A DNA stretch of 64,000 nt from Rhyacophila brunnea (GCA_022495005.1 JAGYXB010001750.1:124001-188000), one strand, 5' to 3'; positions 22,933-34,087 are shown, numbered from the stretch's first letter. Numbers and translations: made by a program. The notes: generated from the sequence alone by a model not told the origin.

Positions 22933-23556
22933 CAAAGGTACTTGATGGAATTTGAATTTAAATTCCAATTGATTTAAGTTTTGTACTATTTAATTTGAGT
23001 CGTTTTTTGCGACCCGGGTTTCGCCTTTTGACATCTTCAGGCGCTGTTTATACTCACCAAAAGGCAAAGACACACTGACAATGAACACTCTTAACTTATA
23101 TACCAAATCAATACAATAAAGTAGGTAAAAACTCTATTAACTAACTATCGAGTCTAGGCTCACAATAAAAATATAACAAACAATGATTATGAATAGTTGA
23201 AGTGTTTTGAAAAAAAACCCCTAATGCTTCAAATACACTCTATGACGATCGGTCATATATATGACGAAAAACCCGTTTCTTATGTTGGCGTCCTGTGTCA
23301 TAGGGTGTCACAGAGTGTAAATACGATGCCATAGCTCTCATACAATATGTATGTATAATATGTCGGAATGGCATAGAATTGATCATAGACACTAAAACGC
23401 CCTTAGCGTATATGTGCCTGATGGTCATATAGTCTATTTGAACCCTATCTTATTAATAATAACATACTATACACTCGATAAGCGGCGAAACCCGGGTCGC
23501 AAAAAAACGACTCAAATGGAATAGTACAAAACTTAAATCCATTAGAATTTAAGGTT
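22933..23556. mobile_element. Fold-back element, CCCGGGT family
   Basis: The left arm with GATTTAAGTTTTGTAC, TTTGAGTCG and GCGACCCGGGTTTCGCC is mirrored at the right by GGCGAAACCCGGGTCGC, CGACTCAAATGG and GTACAAAACTTAAATCC. The left flank begins CAAAGGTACTTGATGG. The interior shares TCACCAAAAGG and TATGAATAGTTGAAGTGTTT with the copy at 51,372. Noncoding. The TTAA element at 23,566 starts just beyond its right end. Confidence 0.85.
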
Positions 23557-23565
23557 TGCTCTTAA

Positions 23566-24957
23566 GGGGGGACATGCTCGTCGAAGGTCAAAATTGAGTT
23601 TTTATTGTATTTTAAAACCATGATCCTGGACACTCCTTAAACGTTGTAGATAATCTATTTATATAATTTTGAAGCCTTATTATCCTTTATAGTTATTTTA
23701 AACATTTGATGACTGCATAAAGTATTTTTGTTACATAAAATAGTATTCTTTTAAACCTCTCGCTCTAATGTTTTAGAATATAGTCATATTTCGGTACATA
23801 ACTGTGCAGTGGTGTTAAGATTTTTTACATTTATTAATTTTTAAACGCATTTATAAAACCATTAGTATAATTTATTACGAGATAATTTTTGTAAAATATT
23901 CACGATAAAAAATTATTTTGATAATCTCTGTGATCCCAAATTTGACAAGAATTAGGCATTTTATTATTCAAAAAATCGGCAAGATTAACACATTTGAAGA
24001 TGATTCTAAAGATACTTATTATAAACTATGTCTTTGACCATTCAAGTGTCATAAAAATCTTATGAATAATGACTGCTTTATAATAATTATTGACCTAAGA
24101 ATAAGGTAGTGTTTTTTTGAAATACGCCATTTCTTTTGTCATTCCCTAGTGGTTAAGCTACAACATATGGCCGTAGCTATAAAATGACAAACTATAATTA
24201 AAGTAGGGAGTAAAATTATGTTAACGCGCGTGTTTGAACATGTACCTAACCGAATTTTTTTTTATTTTTTTTTAAACGGTACATGTTCAAACACGCGCGT
24301 CAATATCATTTTACTCCCTACTTCAATTATAATTTGTTGATTTATGGCTACGGCCGTATGTTGTAGCTTAACCACTGGGGAATGACAAAAGAAATGGCGT
24401 ATTTCAAAAAACACTACCTTATTCTTAGGTCAATAATTATTATAAAGCAATCATTATTCATAAGATGTTTATCACACTTGAATGGTCAAAGACATAGCTT
24501 ATAATAAGTATCTTTAGAATTATCTTCAAATGTGTTAATCTTGCCGATTTTTTGAATAATAAAATGCCTAATTCTTGTCAAATTTGGGATCACAGAGATT
24601 ATCAATATAATTTTTTATCGTGAATATTTTACAAAAATTATCTCGTAATAAATTATACTAATGGTTTCATAAATGCGTTTAAAAATTAATAAATGTAAAA
24701 AATCTTAACACCACTGCACAGTTATGTACCGAAATATGACTATATTCTAAAACATTAGAGCGAGAGGTTTAAAAGAATACTATTTTATGTAACAAAAATA
24801 CTTCATGCAGTCATCAAATGTTTAAAATAACTATAAAGGATAATAAGGCTTTAAAATTATATAAATAGATCATCTACAACGTTTAAGGAGTGTCCAGGAT
24901 CATGGTTTTAAAATACAATAAAAACTCAATTTTGACCTTCGACGAGCATGTCCCCCC
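23566..24957. mobile_element. 1.39 kb palindromic TTAA-flanked fold-back element, copy 1
   Basis: An almost complete palindrome: arms of about 680 nt (23,566-24,245 and 24,279-24,957) around a 33-nt T-rich loop. The outer ends are GGGGGGACATGCTCGTCGAA and its complement. It is flanked by TTAA at 23,562-23,565 and 24,958-24,961, the target preference of piggyBac-type transposases. Each arm includes TCAAACACGCGCG, GGCTACGGCCGTATG and CGAGAGGTTTAAAAG. No transposase frame is present. Copies are at 42,641 and 61,840. Confidence 0.93.
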
Positions 24958-24961
24958 TTAA

Positions 24962-25327
24962 AGCAAATTACATGACAAGTGGCTACTGGCCTAAAATAGC
25001 TTGATATATTGGTATGCGCATGCGCGAATCCAAAATAATTTACTGATAGTTTGATAATAGTAATTAATCATTACACTGCACCATAAAGTCTGTTGTTAGT
25101 TATATTATCTGTCACTCTCTCACACCTGTTTTGAAATATTCCGAGTCATCATTATCTGAACGGATGTGTGATCTTTTCAACCGTTTGTCAAGGTTGAGGC
25201 AGCAGAGTGAGAACTGAATCCGCTGTGAGGATGATATCGACAGAAATACGCATTGAGTATACGTCAAACTTCAACAATTCGTCGACAACATAATATTACA
25301 TTACATTGAACATTGATACTACTTCAG
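24962..25327. other. Unique DNA, nothing recognised
   Basis: No coding frame or shared repeat between the TTAA element and the SINE. Confidence 0.4.
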
Positions 25328-25339
25328 ATTACAATGCAT

Positions 25340-25532
25340 TCTTCTTTCGACCATGTCCGATCCTAATAGGATCATATGGGCCTCCACAGAGTGGAGGTTT
25401 GTATTAACAGATTTTATTTTTACGAGAAATGGATGTCAGCCACTTGCTCAACCTATTAGGTTCATACTCTGACTCATACACAAATTGAAAAACAATCCAG
25501 AAAAAACAAATTCCGACCCAGAATTCGAACCC
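25340..25532 (-). repeat. SINE-1 copy with 12-bp target duplication
   Basis: A 5'-truncated reverse-strand SINE lying between direct repeats ATTACAATGCAT at 25,328-25,339 and 25,533-25,544. The SINE 3' end (left) reads TTCTTTCGACCATGTCCG; the truncated 5' end stops in the box-B region at CAGAATTCGAACCC. The clear target duplication shows insertion by target-primed reverse transcription. Confidence 0.93.
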
Positions 25533-26675
25533 AATTACAATGCATACCTACTGATAAATATATATTGTGCTCGTGGATATTATATTGTTATGTTAAAGTT
25601 AAATTATCAAATAATTACTATATTTCATTACAATTATCATTATATTAGATAATTGGTTGAATGATAATAACAGGGTAAATTTTGTAAAAAGGTATCTTTA
25701 TCGGTTTTTTTTTATTTTATTGATTTAGTGACATAAAAAATATGTATGACACAGATTGATGTTAAACATTACTTATTTGAGGAGAATTATGCCTGGAAAA
25801 TATGTCAGCATAACAGTGCATTTGCTTGTATAATGATAATAATATTTTGTAATCAAATCCAGGGATTTCCGGCCCCGGGGGTAAGGGAATCCGCTTTACT
25901 CTAAATCACTACCCCCTCTCCCAACGAGACTCCCTCTACACGTCACCTCATCACACTGAACCAGAATGCCGTGTTTACCTATTGCATTACTCGAAGCCGA
26001 CAGTGCCGTCCATGCCACCCACAAAAAATACTCTTAAAAATAAAAGTAAACTTTAATGCTCGCTTCTGAGCAGAGTATATGGCTTTAAATTCTAATAACA
26101 GTTTTTACTAGGAATAATTGTTAATTGTATACCCAACATATTGGGTTCTTGCACTGGATTGATAAACAGTAAGAATTTTTGCCAATCGCGGAACCGAATC
26201 TGCGATCCATTGATTCGTACTTATACAAATGAGGCCCCTCTAACAACTAAGCTAACGTAAGTGCATGAGTATAAGTAGTTATTTAAAAGGAAAAGGCATA
26301 TTATCATGTTTGTTCCTGCTTAAAACGTATGAATTTCTACTGTGGATCTTATAACAACAGTCCTCTTACAGGAAAATTAGCCTTTTTCCCAACACATACA
26401 TTTTTTGCCAGATACAAGAATCGAACCCTTCACCGACAATTTCCTAGCTATTATGCCACTACAGAAATAATAATACTACCAGAGAATGTCTCGCTATAAA
26501 AGAGCCCGTATATAGTCTAAACTAATACCCGCAATTTACCCGTAAGTTATACTCGTAACAATGACATTATTAATGGACAACGCACTCAATACAGTAGCTA
26601 GCAATTAAATTCACGCACAGCGACATTCGCACATGTATAGGTAGACGTCACGCAATTTCCATTATGCGACATCAC

Positions 26676-26870
26676 GCATCGGGAATTTATAGCAATATCA
26701 CCTTTATTGTAATGGCGTTAGAATAGTGTTTCTAGTGTCAATGTTCATTTGAGCGAACCCGTTTGAACTGAACCGTTCGGCAGACCCGAGTAAAAGCATC
26801 GGGAATTTATAGCAATATCACTTTTATTGTAATGGCGTTAGAACAGATTATGCCATTCGGCAGACCCGAC
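26676..26870 (+). repeat. Direct repeat, 120-bp period
   Basis: GCATCGGGAATTTATAGCAA starts at 26,676 and again at 26,796, each followed by TTATTGTAATGGCGTTAGAA and later TTCGGCAGACCCGA. The second unit is about 40 nt shorter. This is a local tandem duplication. Confidence 0.9.
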
Positions 26871-27383
26871 AAAAAAGTGAGTGTCATTTTTATTCCCAGA
26901 TGATTCGTCCATATTAATGTCATTGACTCGTAATTATTGAAATAATAAATAGGTGGTGGAAATCTATCAACACCTATTTCAATGATAATTAATAATCTAG
27001 CGAGAAACGAGATCAGCTAACAAAATATGGCTAAGACGTTTTTTTATCATTATCATAATAACCGTTAAATTGTGATGGTTGAGCCTTGTAAACCAGATGG
27101 ACGTGTCACGCATGGAAAAATAACTCACGGAAAATACTGATCGTCTGATATTAAAGAATATAAACGGATAATTAAGACAATTGGAGTAAAAAAACTAGAT
27201 AAAAACTGCTCATGATACGGATTCTGGAGGAAGTCCCTCGCTGGATTGATGAGAAAAAGACGATGACGAAGTACCTACCGACCTATTTATTAATAATCTT
27301 CCCACATATTATAGAAAAATATAAAAAGAGCTTATAAATGAATAGAGAATTGCTAGATCAATAGAGCTTTGGAAAATGCATTA

Positions 27384-27481
27384 TGTCTACGCCAGTGCTA
27401 CGGATAAGCGTAGAGTTCGTAATCTAATTAAGTTGTTTAGCCGTACCATGTTTTATCCGTAGCTACGCGGCGTAGACTGCA
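27384..27481. mobile_element. Small inverted repeat, possible MITE
   Basis: TCTACGCCAGTGCTACGGAT at the left pairs with ATCCGTAGCTACGCGGCGTA at the right with a few mismatches. About 98 bp, no gene, no clear target duplication. Confidence 0.55.
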
Positions 27482-28450
27482 CTAGATAACATCGGAAGCT
27501 ATTTTAGTGTTTTGATTTTATATTTGTGGAAATGGAAATGGAAATATTTATAATAATTATTTTTTTTTAAACCTTTTCAGTCGCGATAGCTTTAAATTAA
27601 CTGAAGGAAAATAATATAATGATAAAAAGCAGATATTATCATAAAGTATCAGGGCAGCATGGTATACGTGAAGGTGTTCGATTTTGAGGAAATAATAATT
27701 TGAAATTTTAATTGACAAAAAATAAAGTCCTAAAAACACAAAAAGTTTTAAATGCTCAATTTTACAGTTTTTAATGGTCATTTGGACATGGTTTTACTTC
27801 TTGCGCGCGTGGAGACCATACACATTTTATTACTGATAGTAGGTATATAAAAATTAAATATAATTATTCATGAATTAATCTGTCCTTAGTTAACATTGCT
27901 ATTTTCGCATATTTTTATCATTTATCTAAACCAGTTTTGTCGGCTTAAAGAATTAATTTTTTTAACTTAAAAAATAAATGTTCACTTAAACGTCCTTCAA
28001 TCAATAATATGCAGCTAACAAAAATTATTTCAGTACGAAATCTTGTGTAATAATTAACAAAAGTAATGTGTTTTTATTATATAATTTGAACATGACGAGG
28101 TTTTTGTTTGTTTAATGCATTTATCCAGCAAGTATCCGCTCATCAACTGTAATGTCCGGCTCATTAACATTACATCACACCGCGTACTCTTATTTGTCTC
28201 CTTATTTATTTCTTTGTTTTCGGTCTTTCCACGTTATACCCAACATGAAATTTTCCATGCGGCGTTTAGCTACTCTTCATTTTTGAATTCATCTTACAAG
28301 GTTCATGCTTCAAATGCTTATGTGAATACTGTTAGCATGCATTAATTGGCGATGATTTTGATATTATCTCTGCCTGCCGATACTACAACCATGGAATGGT
28401 AATCTCAAACAAGTCATTGTAATTTTTAAACCAGAACCTTCAAATAATTT

Positions 28451-28680
28451 CCGACCATGTCCGATCCTAATAAGAGCATATGGGCCTCTACAGGGTAGAC
28501 GTTTGTATTAACAGATTTTGTTTTTGCGAGAAATGGATGTCAGCCACTTGCTCAACCTATTAGGTCCATACTCTGACTCATACACAAATTGAAAAACAAT
28601 ATGTGTACTTACCAGACACAGCATTCAAACCTGGGACCCACGGCATTATAGGTAGACGCTTAAGCCCCGCGGCCATCATG
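28451..28680 (-). repeat. SINE-1 copy, nearly full length
   Basis: CCGACCATGTCCGATCCTAA at the left; then CAGCCACTTGCTCAACCTAT, AACAATATGTGTACTTACCA, a mutated box B (CATTCAAACCTGGGACC) and the tRNA-like head up to CCGCGGCCATCATGGG. Confidence 0.88.
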
Positions 28681-28914
28681 GGAGTGTATATAATATTATG
28701 ACCAAAATTCGCTAGCTTCCAATTTTGAAATAAAAAATTAAACCCCTTTATGGATGTCTAAGTGTCTAGCAAGATTATTATAAAATCGGGGACTGTTTTA
28801 TATGCATTATTTAATTTTTAATTTAATTGGTAAGTGAACAAAACTAAAGGAAATAGGATATTGCAGAGTAACAATATTATAAATCCGAATAATAAAAACA
28901 TGAGAGGATCAATA

Positions 28915-29325
28915 ATCACGAAATTCACAATACTTATTGTTAAAACTATATTTTGCTAAATATACATAATTTGAAAATATCTCATGCATATATACTAGTC
29001 CTAAATCGTTTTTCTAGAAAAAAATACGACGCCCGATAGGACTTGAACCTGTATCTGCTCGATTTACGCCAGTATGTTTTCATGTAACAACTACTAGTTA
29101 AAATCGTCGTAATTATCTAAGGCGGCCGTAGTTTAATGTTAAAACATACTGGCGCGAATCCAGTAGATACAGGTTCAAGTCCTGTCGGGCGTCGTATTTT
29201 TTTCTACAAAAAACGATATTTTCTAGTGTGTATTTGCATGAGATGTTTTCAAATTATGTATATTCAGTATATAGAATGTTACATTCTGAAATCTTGTGTC
29301 TTAATTCGTCGAATAAAAAAAAAAT
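28915..29325. repeat. Palindromic element with two facing tRNA-like domains (SINE-2 related)
   Basis: The right tRNA-like domain (about 29,121-29,193, plus strand) folds well: acceptor GGCGGCC / GGGCGTC (six of seven pairs), an anticodon-type stem ACTGG-CGCGAAT-CCAGT and a perfect T arm ACAGG-TTCAAGT-CCTGT with box B at 29,172-29,182. A more diverged copy faces it on the minus strand (29,023-29,100). The outer arms are also inverted (CATAATTTGAAAATATCTCA left, GAGATGTTTTCAAATTATG right), ending at ATTCGTCGAATAAAAA. The lack of U33 and the palindromic setting argue against a functional tRNA gene. Confidence 0.8.
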
Positions 29326-29898
29326 AGTGTATTATATTTTGCTAGCTTTAAAATATGTCTAGTAACAATCAATAATAAAATTATCTAACATAATAATATA
29401 AAAAGAAGACTGGTAGCTATCTATTGTTTTAGTAGTCAACATGTTATTGTTTGAAATATAACAATGTCAAACAAACTTGTCAAGTAGTAAGTATAGATTA
29501 TTATGAAATTTAATCACATGGCATAATATCATGTAATACTCGTACCATATTATTACATTACTAGGCGTGTTAGAAACACGGCTTACTGAAAGGTATCTAT
29601 CATTATCGATCGACTACATTCGTCACGTACCATTGTACCATCAAAATACTCACCGGTGATCAGTTCTGAATTGTGTCTGATGAATAGCGCATCATCATAA
29701 ATTTGCTTCGCTAATATACAAACCGGTATACTAAATGATTTTGTAATTATACGCCCACTATTATAGGTAATGCAATGGTCTAGTGCAGTGATGGCAAATA
29801 GGATTTGATCGGCGTGCCAAAATAAGCCAATTTTTTTTTTAATTCGTGCCATTATATTTATTGAATATAAAAAAAAAACAATTAGATGCATTGGTAAC

Positions 29899-30240
29899 TA
29901 TTTATTTATTTATTTAAAAAAAAAAGACACGTTGAACACATAACAAATTATTAATTCAAGACGTTCACAATATGATATTTAGAATAAAAAGTACATGTAA
30001 ATCAACTAGAGTAGAATCAACAAGGTAGAGAAAAAAAAACAAAGCAAAAAATAACTTTATAGAACAGAAATAAAATAAAAAAACAACAGTAATTAAAAAA
30101 AAAAAACCAAACAATAAAATAGAATTTTAAAAACAGAATACTTAATGCATCGCTAAAAATGTCTACCTATGGAGCGCATTGATCAGCCGCACAGCCCTCG
30201 CTATTGGTGCCTTGTGAGAACTATATTGTTTATTAAATAG
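29899..30240 (-). repeat. LINE 3'-UTR fragment (Jockey/CR1-like family)
   Basis: It matches 49,955-50,190 in the same orientation: GTTGAACACATAACAAATTA, TCAAGACGTTCACAATATGA, AAATCAACTAGAGTAGAATC, and ending near CCCTCGCTATTGGTGCC. The A-rich end at the left is the insertion tail. It lies inside the hAT element and so is younger than it. Confidence 0.75.
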
Positions 30241-30324
30241 GTATATAAAAAAATGATATACATAGAATGAAAGAAAACAAGGAAATATAAAAACATTTAA
30301 TCACACACTAATTTTTGTTTGAGG

Positions 30325-30545
30325 TTTTTTATTTCATGTTATTTGTGAGGCTTTTTATATCAGGCTGATACGTCGTTGATTGCAAATTAATACATACTGC
30401 TGAGTCGTCCTTTGTAAAACTATTTTTAGTCTTTGAATGTACATGATGCAATATAGAAAAAGTACTTTCACATGAGTAGGTGGAAGAAAAAATAGTCAAC
30501 AACAAGATTGCTAGTAAGTTTTTTAACATATATTAAAGTATCAGG
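30325..30545 (-). pseudogene. hAT transposase C-terminal (dimerisation) remnant
   Basis: The minus-strand frame reads AILLLTIFSSTYSCESTFS, LHHVHSKTKNSFT and LQSTTYQPDIKSL. The pattern (F-x-S-T-Y-x-C-E-x-T-F-S followed by K-x-K-x-x-x-S/R) is the conserved C-terminal dimerisation block of hAT transposases and domesticated relatives such as GTF2IRD2-like proteins. The frame stops 66 codons in, and the BED zinc finger and the DDE core are not seen. It lies between hAT-type terminal repeats with a target duplication, so it is the parent transposase of that element. Confidence 0.85.
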
Positions 30546-30670
30546 CATGAGTTTCGATGTTTTTAATAATATGTTTTCAATTCAGCATTCCGATTCATCA
30601 ATTTGAGAAAGCCGATGACATTCCAATTCTTTAATACATTTTCGCATGTTTACAAATTCTTCAGTCCAAC

Positions 30671-30978
30671 GGGTCTATTCTATACAAAAGCCTCCTTTCG
30701 GTCCGCTACGGCAGCTAAATATGGTAGGAAAGTATCGAATAATTATTAACACTTATTGTAACAATTACAATAAGTTAACCGTCTGAACTGTCAAAACTGC
30801 CTATCTCAGTCTAAAATTTATCTCTGCCACGAAACGTGCTGTTAAAACATAGTAATTATTGTAACAATTATAATTAAATTATTGTGATTGTTACAATAAG
30901 TGTTAATAATTCGATACTTTCCTACCCTATTCAGCTGCCGTAGCGGACCGAAAGCAGCATTGTGTATAGAATAGAGCC
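30671..30978. mobile_element. MITE, TCTATTCTATACA family, copy 2
   Basis: GGGTCTATTCTATACAAAAG and TTGTGTATAGAATAGAGCC are inverted ends. The arms continue through CGGTCCGCTACGGCAGCT / AGCTGCCGTAGCGGACCG. Internal CACTTATTGTAACAATTACA and GTAACAATTATAATTAAATT are as in the other two copies. It is inserted in the hAT remnant. Confidence 0.9.
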
Positions 30979-31265
30979 GCAAGTAGGATTAGATTGCAAA
31001 TTAATAATTTTCATTTAATAATTTTCTAATTGCATCCAATCAAGAGGGTATGAAAAGAAATGTTTCATTTTGAATACATATCCAGATTAGCATGCCGTCG
31101 AAAATTGCGTGCCAAGCTGGGTACGCGTGTCACGTATTTGCCATCGCTGTTCTAGTGGAGCAAGGTTCAAACCCCGTTAACTGGGTTGCATTGCATACAT
31201 TTTTTTTTAAATATCTCTCTCAATCTAAAGAATAAGTTAATACAATTTTCCTGCTTGATATTATT

Positions 31266-31400
31266 CTTCTTTTTTTTGTCGGGACCTCGTGGCTGAGGAT
31301 TGTAACTCAGATGATTTGGCTGTTGATTTGACAGCCTTGTATCCATCCCTCTCGGCATTCAGCTGCACGAAGGGCCAGTGTCACTGAAGAACCCGTTGAA
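31266..31400 (-). pseudogene. Probable LINE 3'-end fragment
   Basis: Minus-strand translation gives NAERDGYKAV, matching in position and spacing the AEDREGWKVL end of the type-beta LINEs, followed by an AAGAAGAAT-rich tail at the left. Short and diverged. Confidence 0.45.
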
Positions 31401-31729
31401 TTTCAAGTCTCTAGTCTCTGCTATTTTCTAGCCTTTACGGTCCAAGTCCCAGAGTAATATATTATACAAATTGGGAAGACACATCGTTCTATATACATTT
31501 TAGTCAGTTCGGCAATATGTTTGCTATCGGCAATATGTTCGGCAATATGTTCGGCAATATGTTGGTTGCAGACTCGATTTAGAATTTGTTCCATTACTAT
31601 TATATCTGTGATCACTCTTTTAAATTAAAACTAAACGGAATAGTATGTCTTCTGAAAATATGAACTGAGAAAATCAAACCATATTATATTGTCACAAAAA
31701 AAATATTAACCTAATCTATCTTCACTGTA

Positions 31730-32095
31730 GAGTATTTATTACCTTATAATATATTATATGTCTCTATATTTATCTGTAACTCATGAAAGAAAACATAATA
31801 TGTGAATAAGTAAGAGAGAACGAGACAGGGAGAATACGTAATATTAAAAGACATACTAACGTGAAAGAAAATATCTACGTAAATGCTAATTCTAAATTTG
31901 AAAAATTAACTGAGATAAAAAAAATATTTTAATCGGGTCGTGGAAGAAAATAAATGATAGAACACTCACATAATAGTAATAGTAGCGTATCGAGTATATA
32001 AAAAGTATTACAATGACATTACAATTAATTTGGGACATTTCTGTTGCACAATGTTGACAGGTGGCACTGCCGCCTGGTATTTTTTTCTAGTTAAT
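31730..32095 (+). repeat. Dispersed repeat, inverted relative to 47,505-47,890
   Basis: Shared blocks include GAGAACGAGACAGGGAGAAT, GTAGCGTATCGAGTATATA, TTGACAGGTGGCACTGCCGC and TTTTTTTCTAG, each found as its reverse complement around 47.5-47.9 kb. Noncoding; class unknown. Confidence 0.7.
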
Positions 32096-32214
32096 GTTAA
32101 TAATTATGACGTTGCACGCAAACGTAAATTTCGATACATATTTGATGTAGCTCATAATATGGCGACACCATAAAGCAATCTTTATACAAAGTGAATCTTT
32201 TTTTCTTTTTTTAC

Positions 32215-32585
32215 CCTATCACGGCCCAACGTTGAGGTAAAAGACAAGCACAAGTTCGTGCCAAAACCCTCGATTCATCTCATCGTTCAACTCTTGCGCC
32301 TCCCGCCATTCTAGACCTACAGCGCGTAGATCGCCACGACGTCGAATGGGTGTGCCACAAGGGTACGAAGTGTCGCACTCTTTGGCGGCATCCGGAACAC
32401 GTCATGTCCCAGCCACGTAAAACGTCTCTTCGTGATTATACGGCAATCTGCTGCTGTGTCTGCTCACGAACTAGGGTGAACTTACTAAGCTTCAAAGGTC
32501 TCGACTTTTGAGCTTTGAGAATCGATGTCTCCGCCGCATCTTAGGGGTACATTGTTACGACCGCGTTACAAACACCCGAGATCCT
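32215..32585 (-). pseudogene. Possible LINE C-terminal fragment
   Basis: A GC-rich stretch unlike its surroundings. The minus strand gives LINE-end-like pieces (HDVFRMPPKSATLRTLVAH resembles the G-H-V-x-R-M-P segment, and LEWREAQELNDEMNRGFWHE the end). Frames are broken. I am not certain of the family. Confidence 0.4.
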
Positions 32586-33059
32586 GAGTAGACACAGCAG
32601 CCATCTGTAGTAGTGAATACTAAGTGATAAACTCATTTTTAGAAATAATTATCAATGAATAATGTAATTAGCAACTACATCTATGTTATTAAAACATGAA
32701 TATTATCGGATGACTATCTTAGTGTTAACTACACAATTTCAATCATATTATTACAGCAAAGTCATGATAGGTTGTAAAATGCATGCGGTGATGGATGGAC
32801 CGCTCCATCGGATTGTGTGTTGCTTCACCTCTTGACTTTTACGTTTGACCTCAGCCGCACCACGTCTCACCACACCGCCACACCGCCACAACTATGCAAT
32901 TATAATCTAATGTCATTTAACAAGTGCTATGTTATTAAACATTTCAAACCGGACTGTTATAAAAATTACAAGCTACTAAGATGTATCTTCGAGAATTATT
33001 TTCTCATCTACTTAGTTTGCTTTTCGGATTTTAAGTGTTATTGTATTTTTTGAAAACAC
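32586..33059. other. AT-rich DNA, nothing recognised
   Basis: Short simple CACCGCCA tandem at about 32,873. No gene seen. Confidence 0.35.
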
Positions 33060-33730
33060 TTCAAATATAGTTTTCCTTGTATTTTGACCAATATTTTTAA
33101 GGCGATGTCTTTACCTACCAGAGGCACTTAGCGGAAAAATACGAAGCTTGCAATTTGAGACATTTTTTTTGTCGATAATTTACAATTCCAACTGTATTTA
33201 TTAATACTTTGGACGCTGAAGACGCACATGCGCGTAATGACCAGGCGGCCGATCGATGTAATTAACGTGCATTTTAAAGGTGCTAATTAAAATCTCATTA
33301 TATCTATAGTCAGCAGCAAATGCGTTAATAAATCTGAAAACATTAAAAATAAAAATATTCAAAGATAAACTTATAATTACAATGGTCATAGTTATTATTT
33401 AAATTAAGTTTATTAAGTTTTCTATGCTGTAGTACCAAAGAGATTTTTGACTAATACATAGTTTTAATATTTTTTTATATTTATTTTAAAAAACATCGAT
33501 TTTTATAAAAATAGAAATGTGTATAACTTGAAATGCTTTTTATTTATGAAATATTTTTTATTTTTGACTTAAATTAAAAAATATTTTTCTTAATAATGTT
33601 TTCAGAAACATATTTATTAATTAATACAGTTGAAATTGTAAATTATGAAAAAAAAAATCTCAAATTGCAAGCTTCGTTGTTTTCCCGCTAGACATCGCCT
33701 TAAAAAAATACAAGCAAAACTATATTTGAA
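33060..33730. mobile_element. Fold-back element, TTCAAATATAGTTTT ends
   Basis: The left end TTCAAATATAGTTTT is mirrored at the right as AAAACTATATTTGAA. Inside, TTAAGGCGATGTCT and CGAAGCTTGCAATTTGAGA are mirrored by TCTCAAATTGCAAGCTTCG and AGACATCGCCTTAA. The inner TTAA-GGCGATG ends could be a TTAA element nested in, or sharing ends with, the outer palindrome. Noncoding. Confidence 0.8.
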
Positions 33731-34087
33731 AACAAATTCACAAAACTAGTCACAGTGGAACGGCCAAGGCATCAATTCAAGCCAACACCCTCATTCGGGA
33801 AGGAATAATACGTGTTGCAGGACTCCAGATGTGCTCTGTGGTGTGAATCTCACCATTATCGCAAAGTGGGGACTCTTTGAAACCATATATATATACACAT
33901 CTGGAATATCCACACCGGATTTGGTTGAAGCACACTCTATATTATTTACCAGAAAACTCGTCTAGTGGATTCGTAATTACATTGAAAGGAGTTCCTCGTG
34001 CCTGATGATTACCAGTAATATCACAAGGAATTCTCTTACTCTATACTGATGTGATATCAGTACTTCTGTACTTTTAAAAATGTTTTT

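Larger units (their letters stand above)
25545..28450. other. Intergenic or intronic DNA with minor repeats
   Basis: No gene recognised. GC-rich CAGGGATTTCCGGCCCCGGG at 25,860 could be a lone transposon end. At 26,395-26,460 the minus strand has a tRNA-like fragment with GGGTTCGATTCTTG in the box-B position, and 26,175-26,270 holds another decayed one. A direct repeat at 26,676 and a small inverted repeat at 27,384 are listed separately. Confidence 0.4.
29786..31149. mobile_element. hAT element remnant with nested insertions
   Basis: The ends CAGTGATGGCAAATA and TATTTGCCATCGCTG are inverted. The target duplication is GTCTAGTG (29,778-29,785) and TTCTAGTG (31,150-31,157), seven of eight matching. 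Inside are a transposase C-terminal remnant (30,325-30,545, minus), a LINE 3'-UTR fragment (29,899-30,240) and a MITE (30,671-30,978). The total of 1,364 bp is well short of an autonomous hAT, so most of the transposase is deleted. Confidence 0.88.

Noticed and set aside
25860..25880. Possible hAT end CAGGGATTTCCGGCC
   Set aside because: No inverted partner within several kilobases and no duplication could be identified.
29136..29327. 63-codon open frame across the tRNA-like domain
   Set aside because: It runs through the tRNA-like core and its tail; the reading is incidental to the repeat.
31500..31575. Repeated CGGCAATATGTT units, considered as a CRISPR-like array
   Set aside because: Three or four imperfect short units with tiny or no spacers in insect DNA; simple local slippage.
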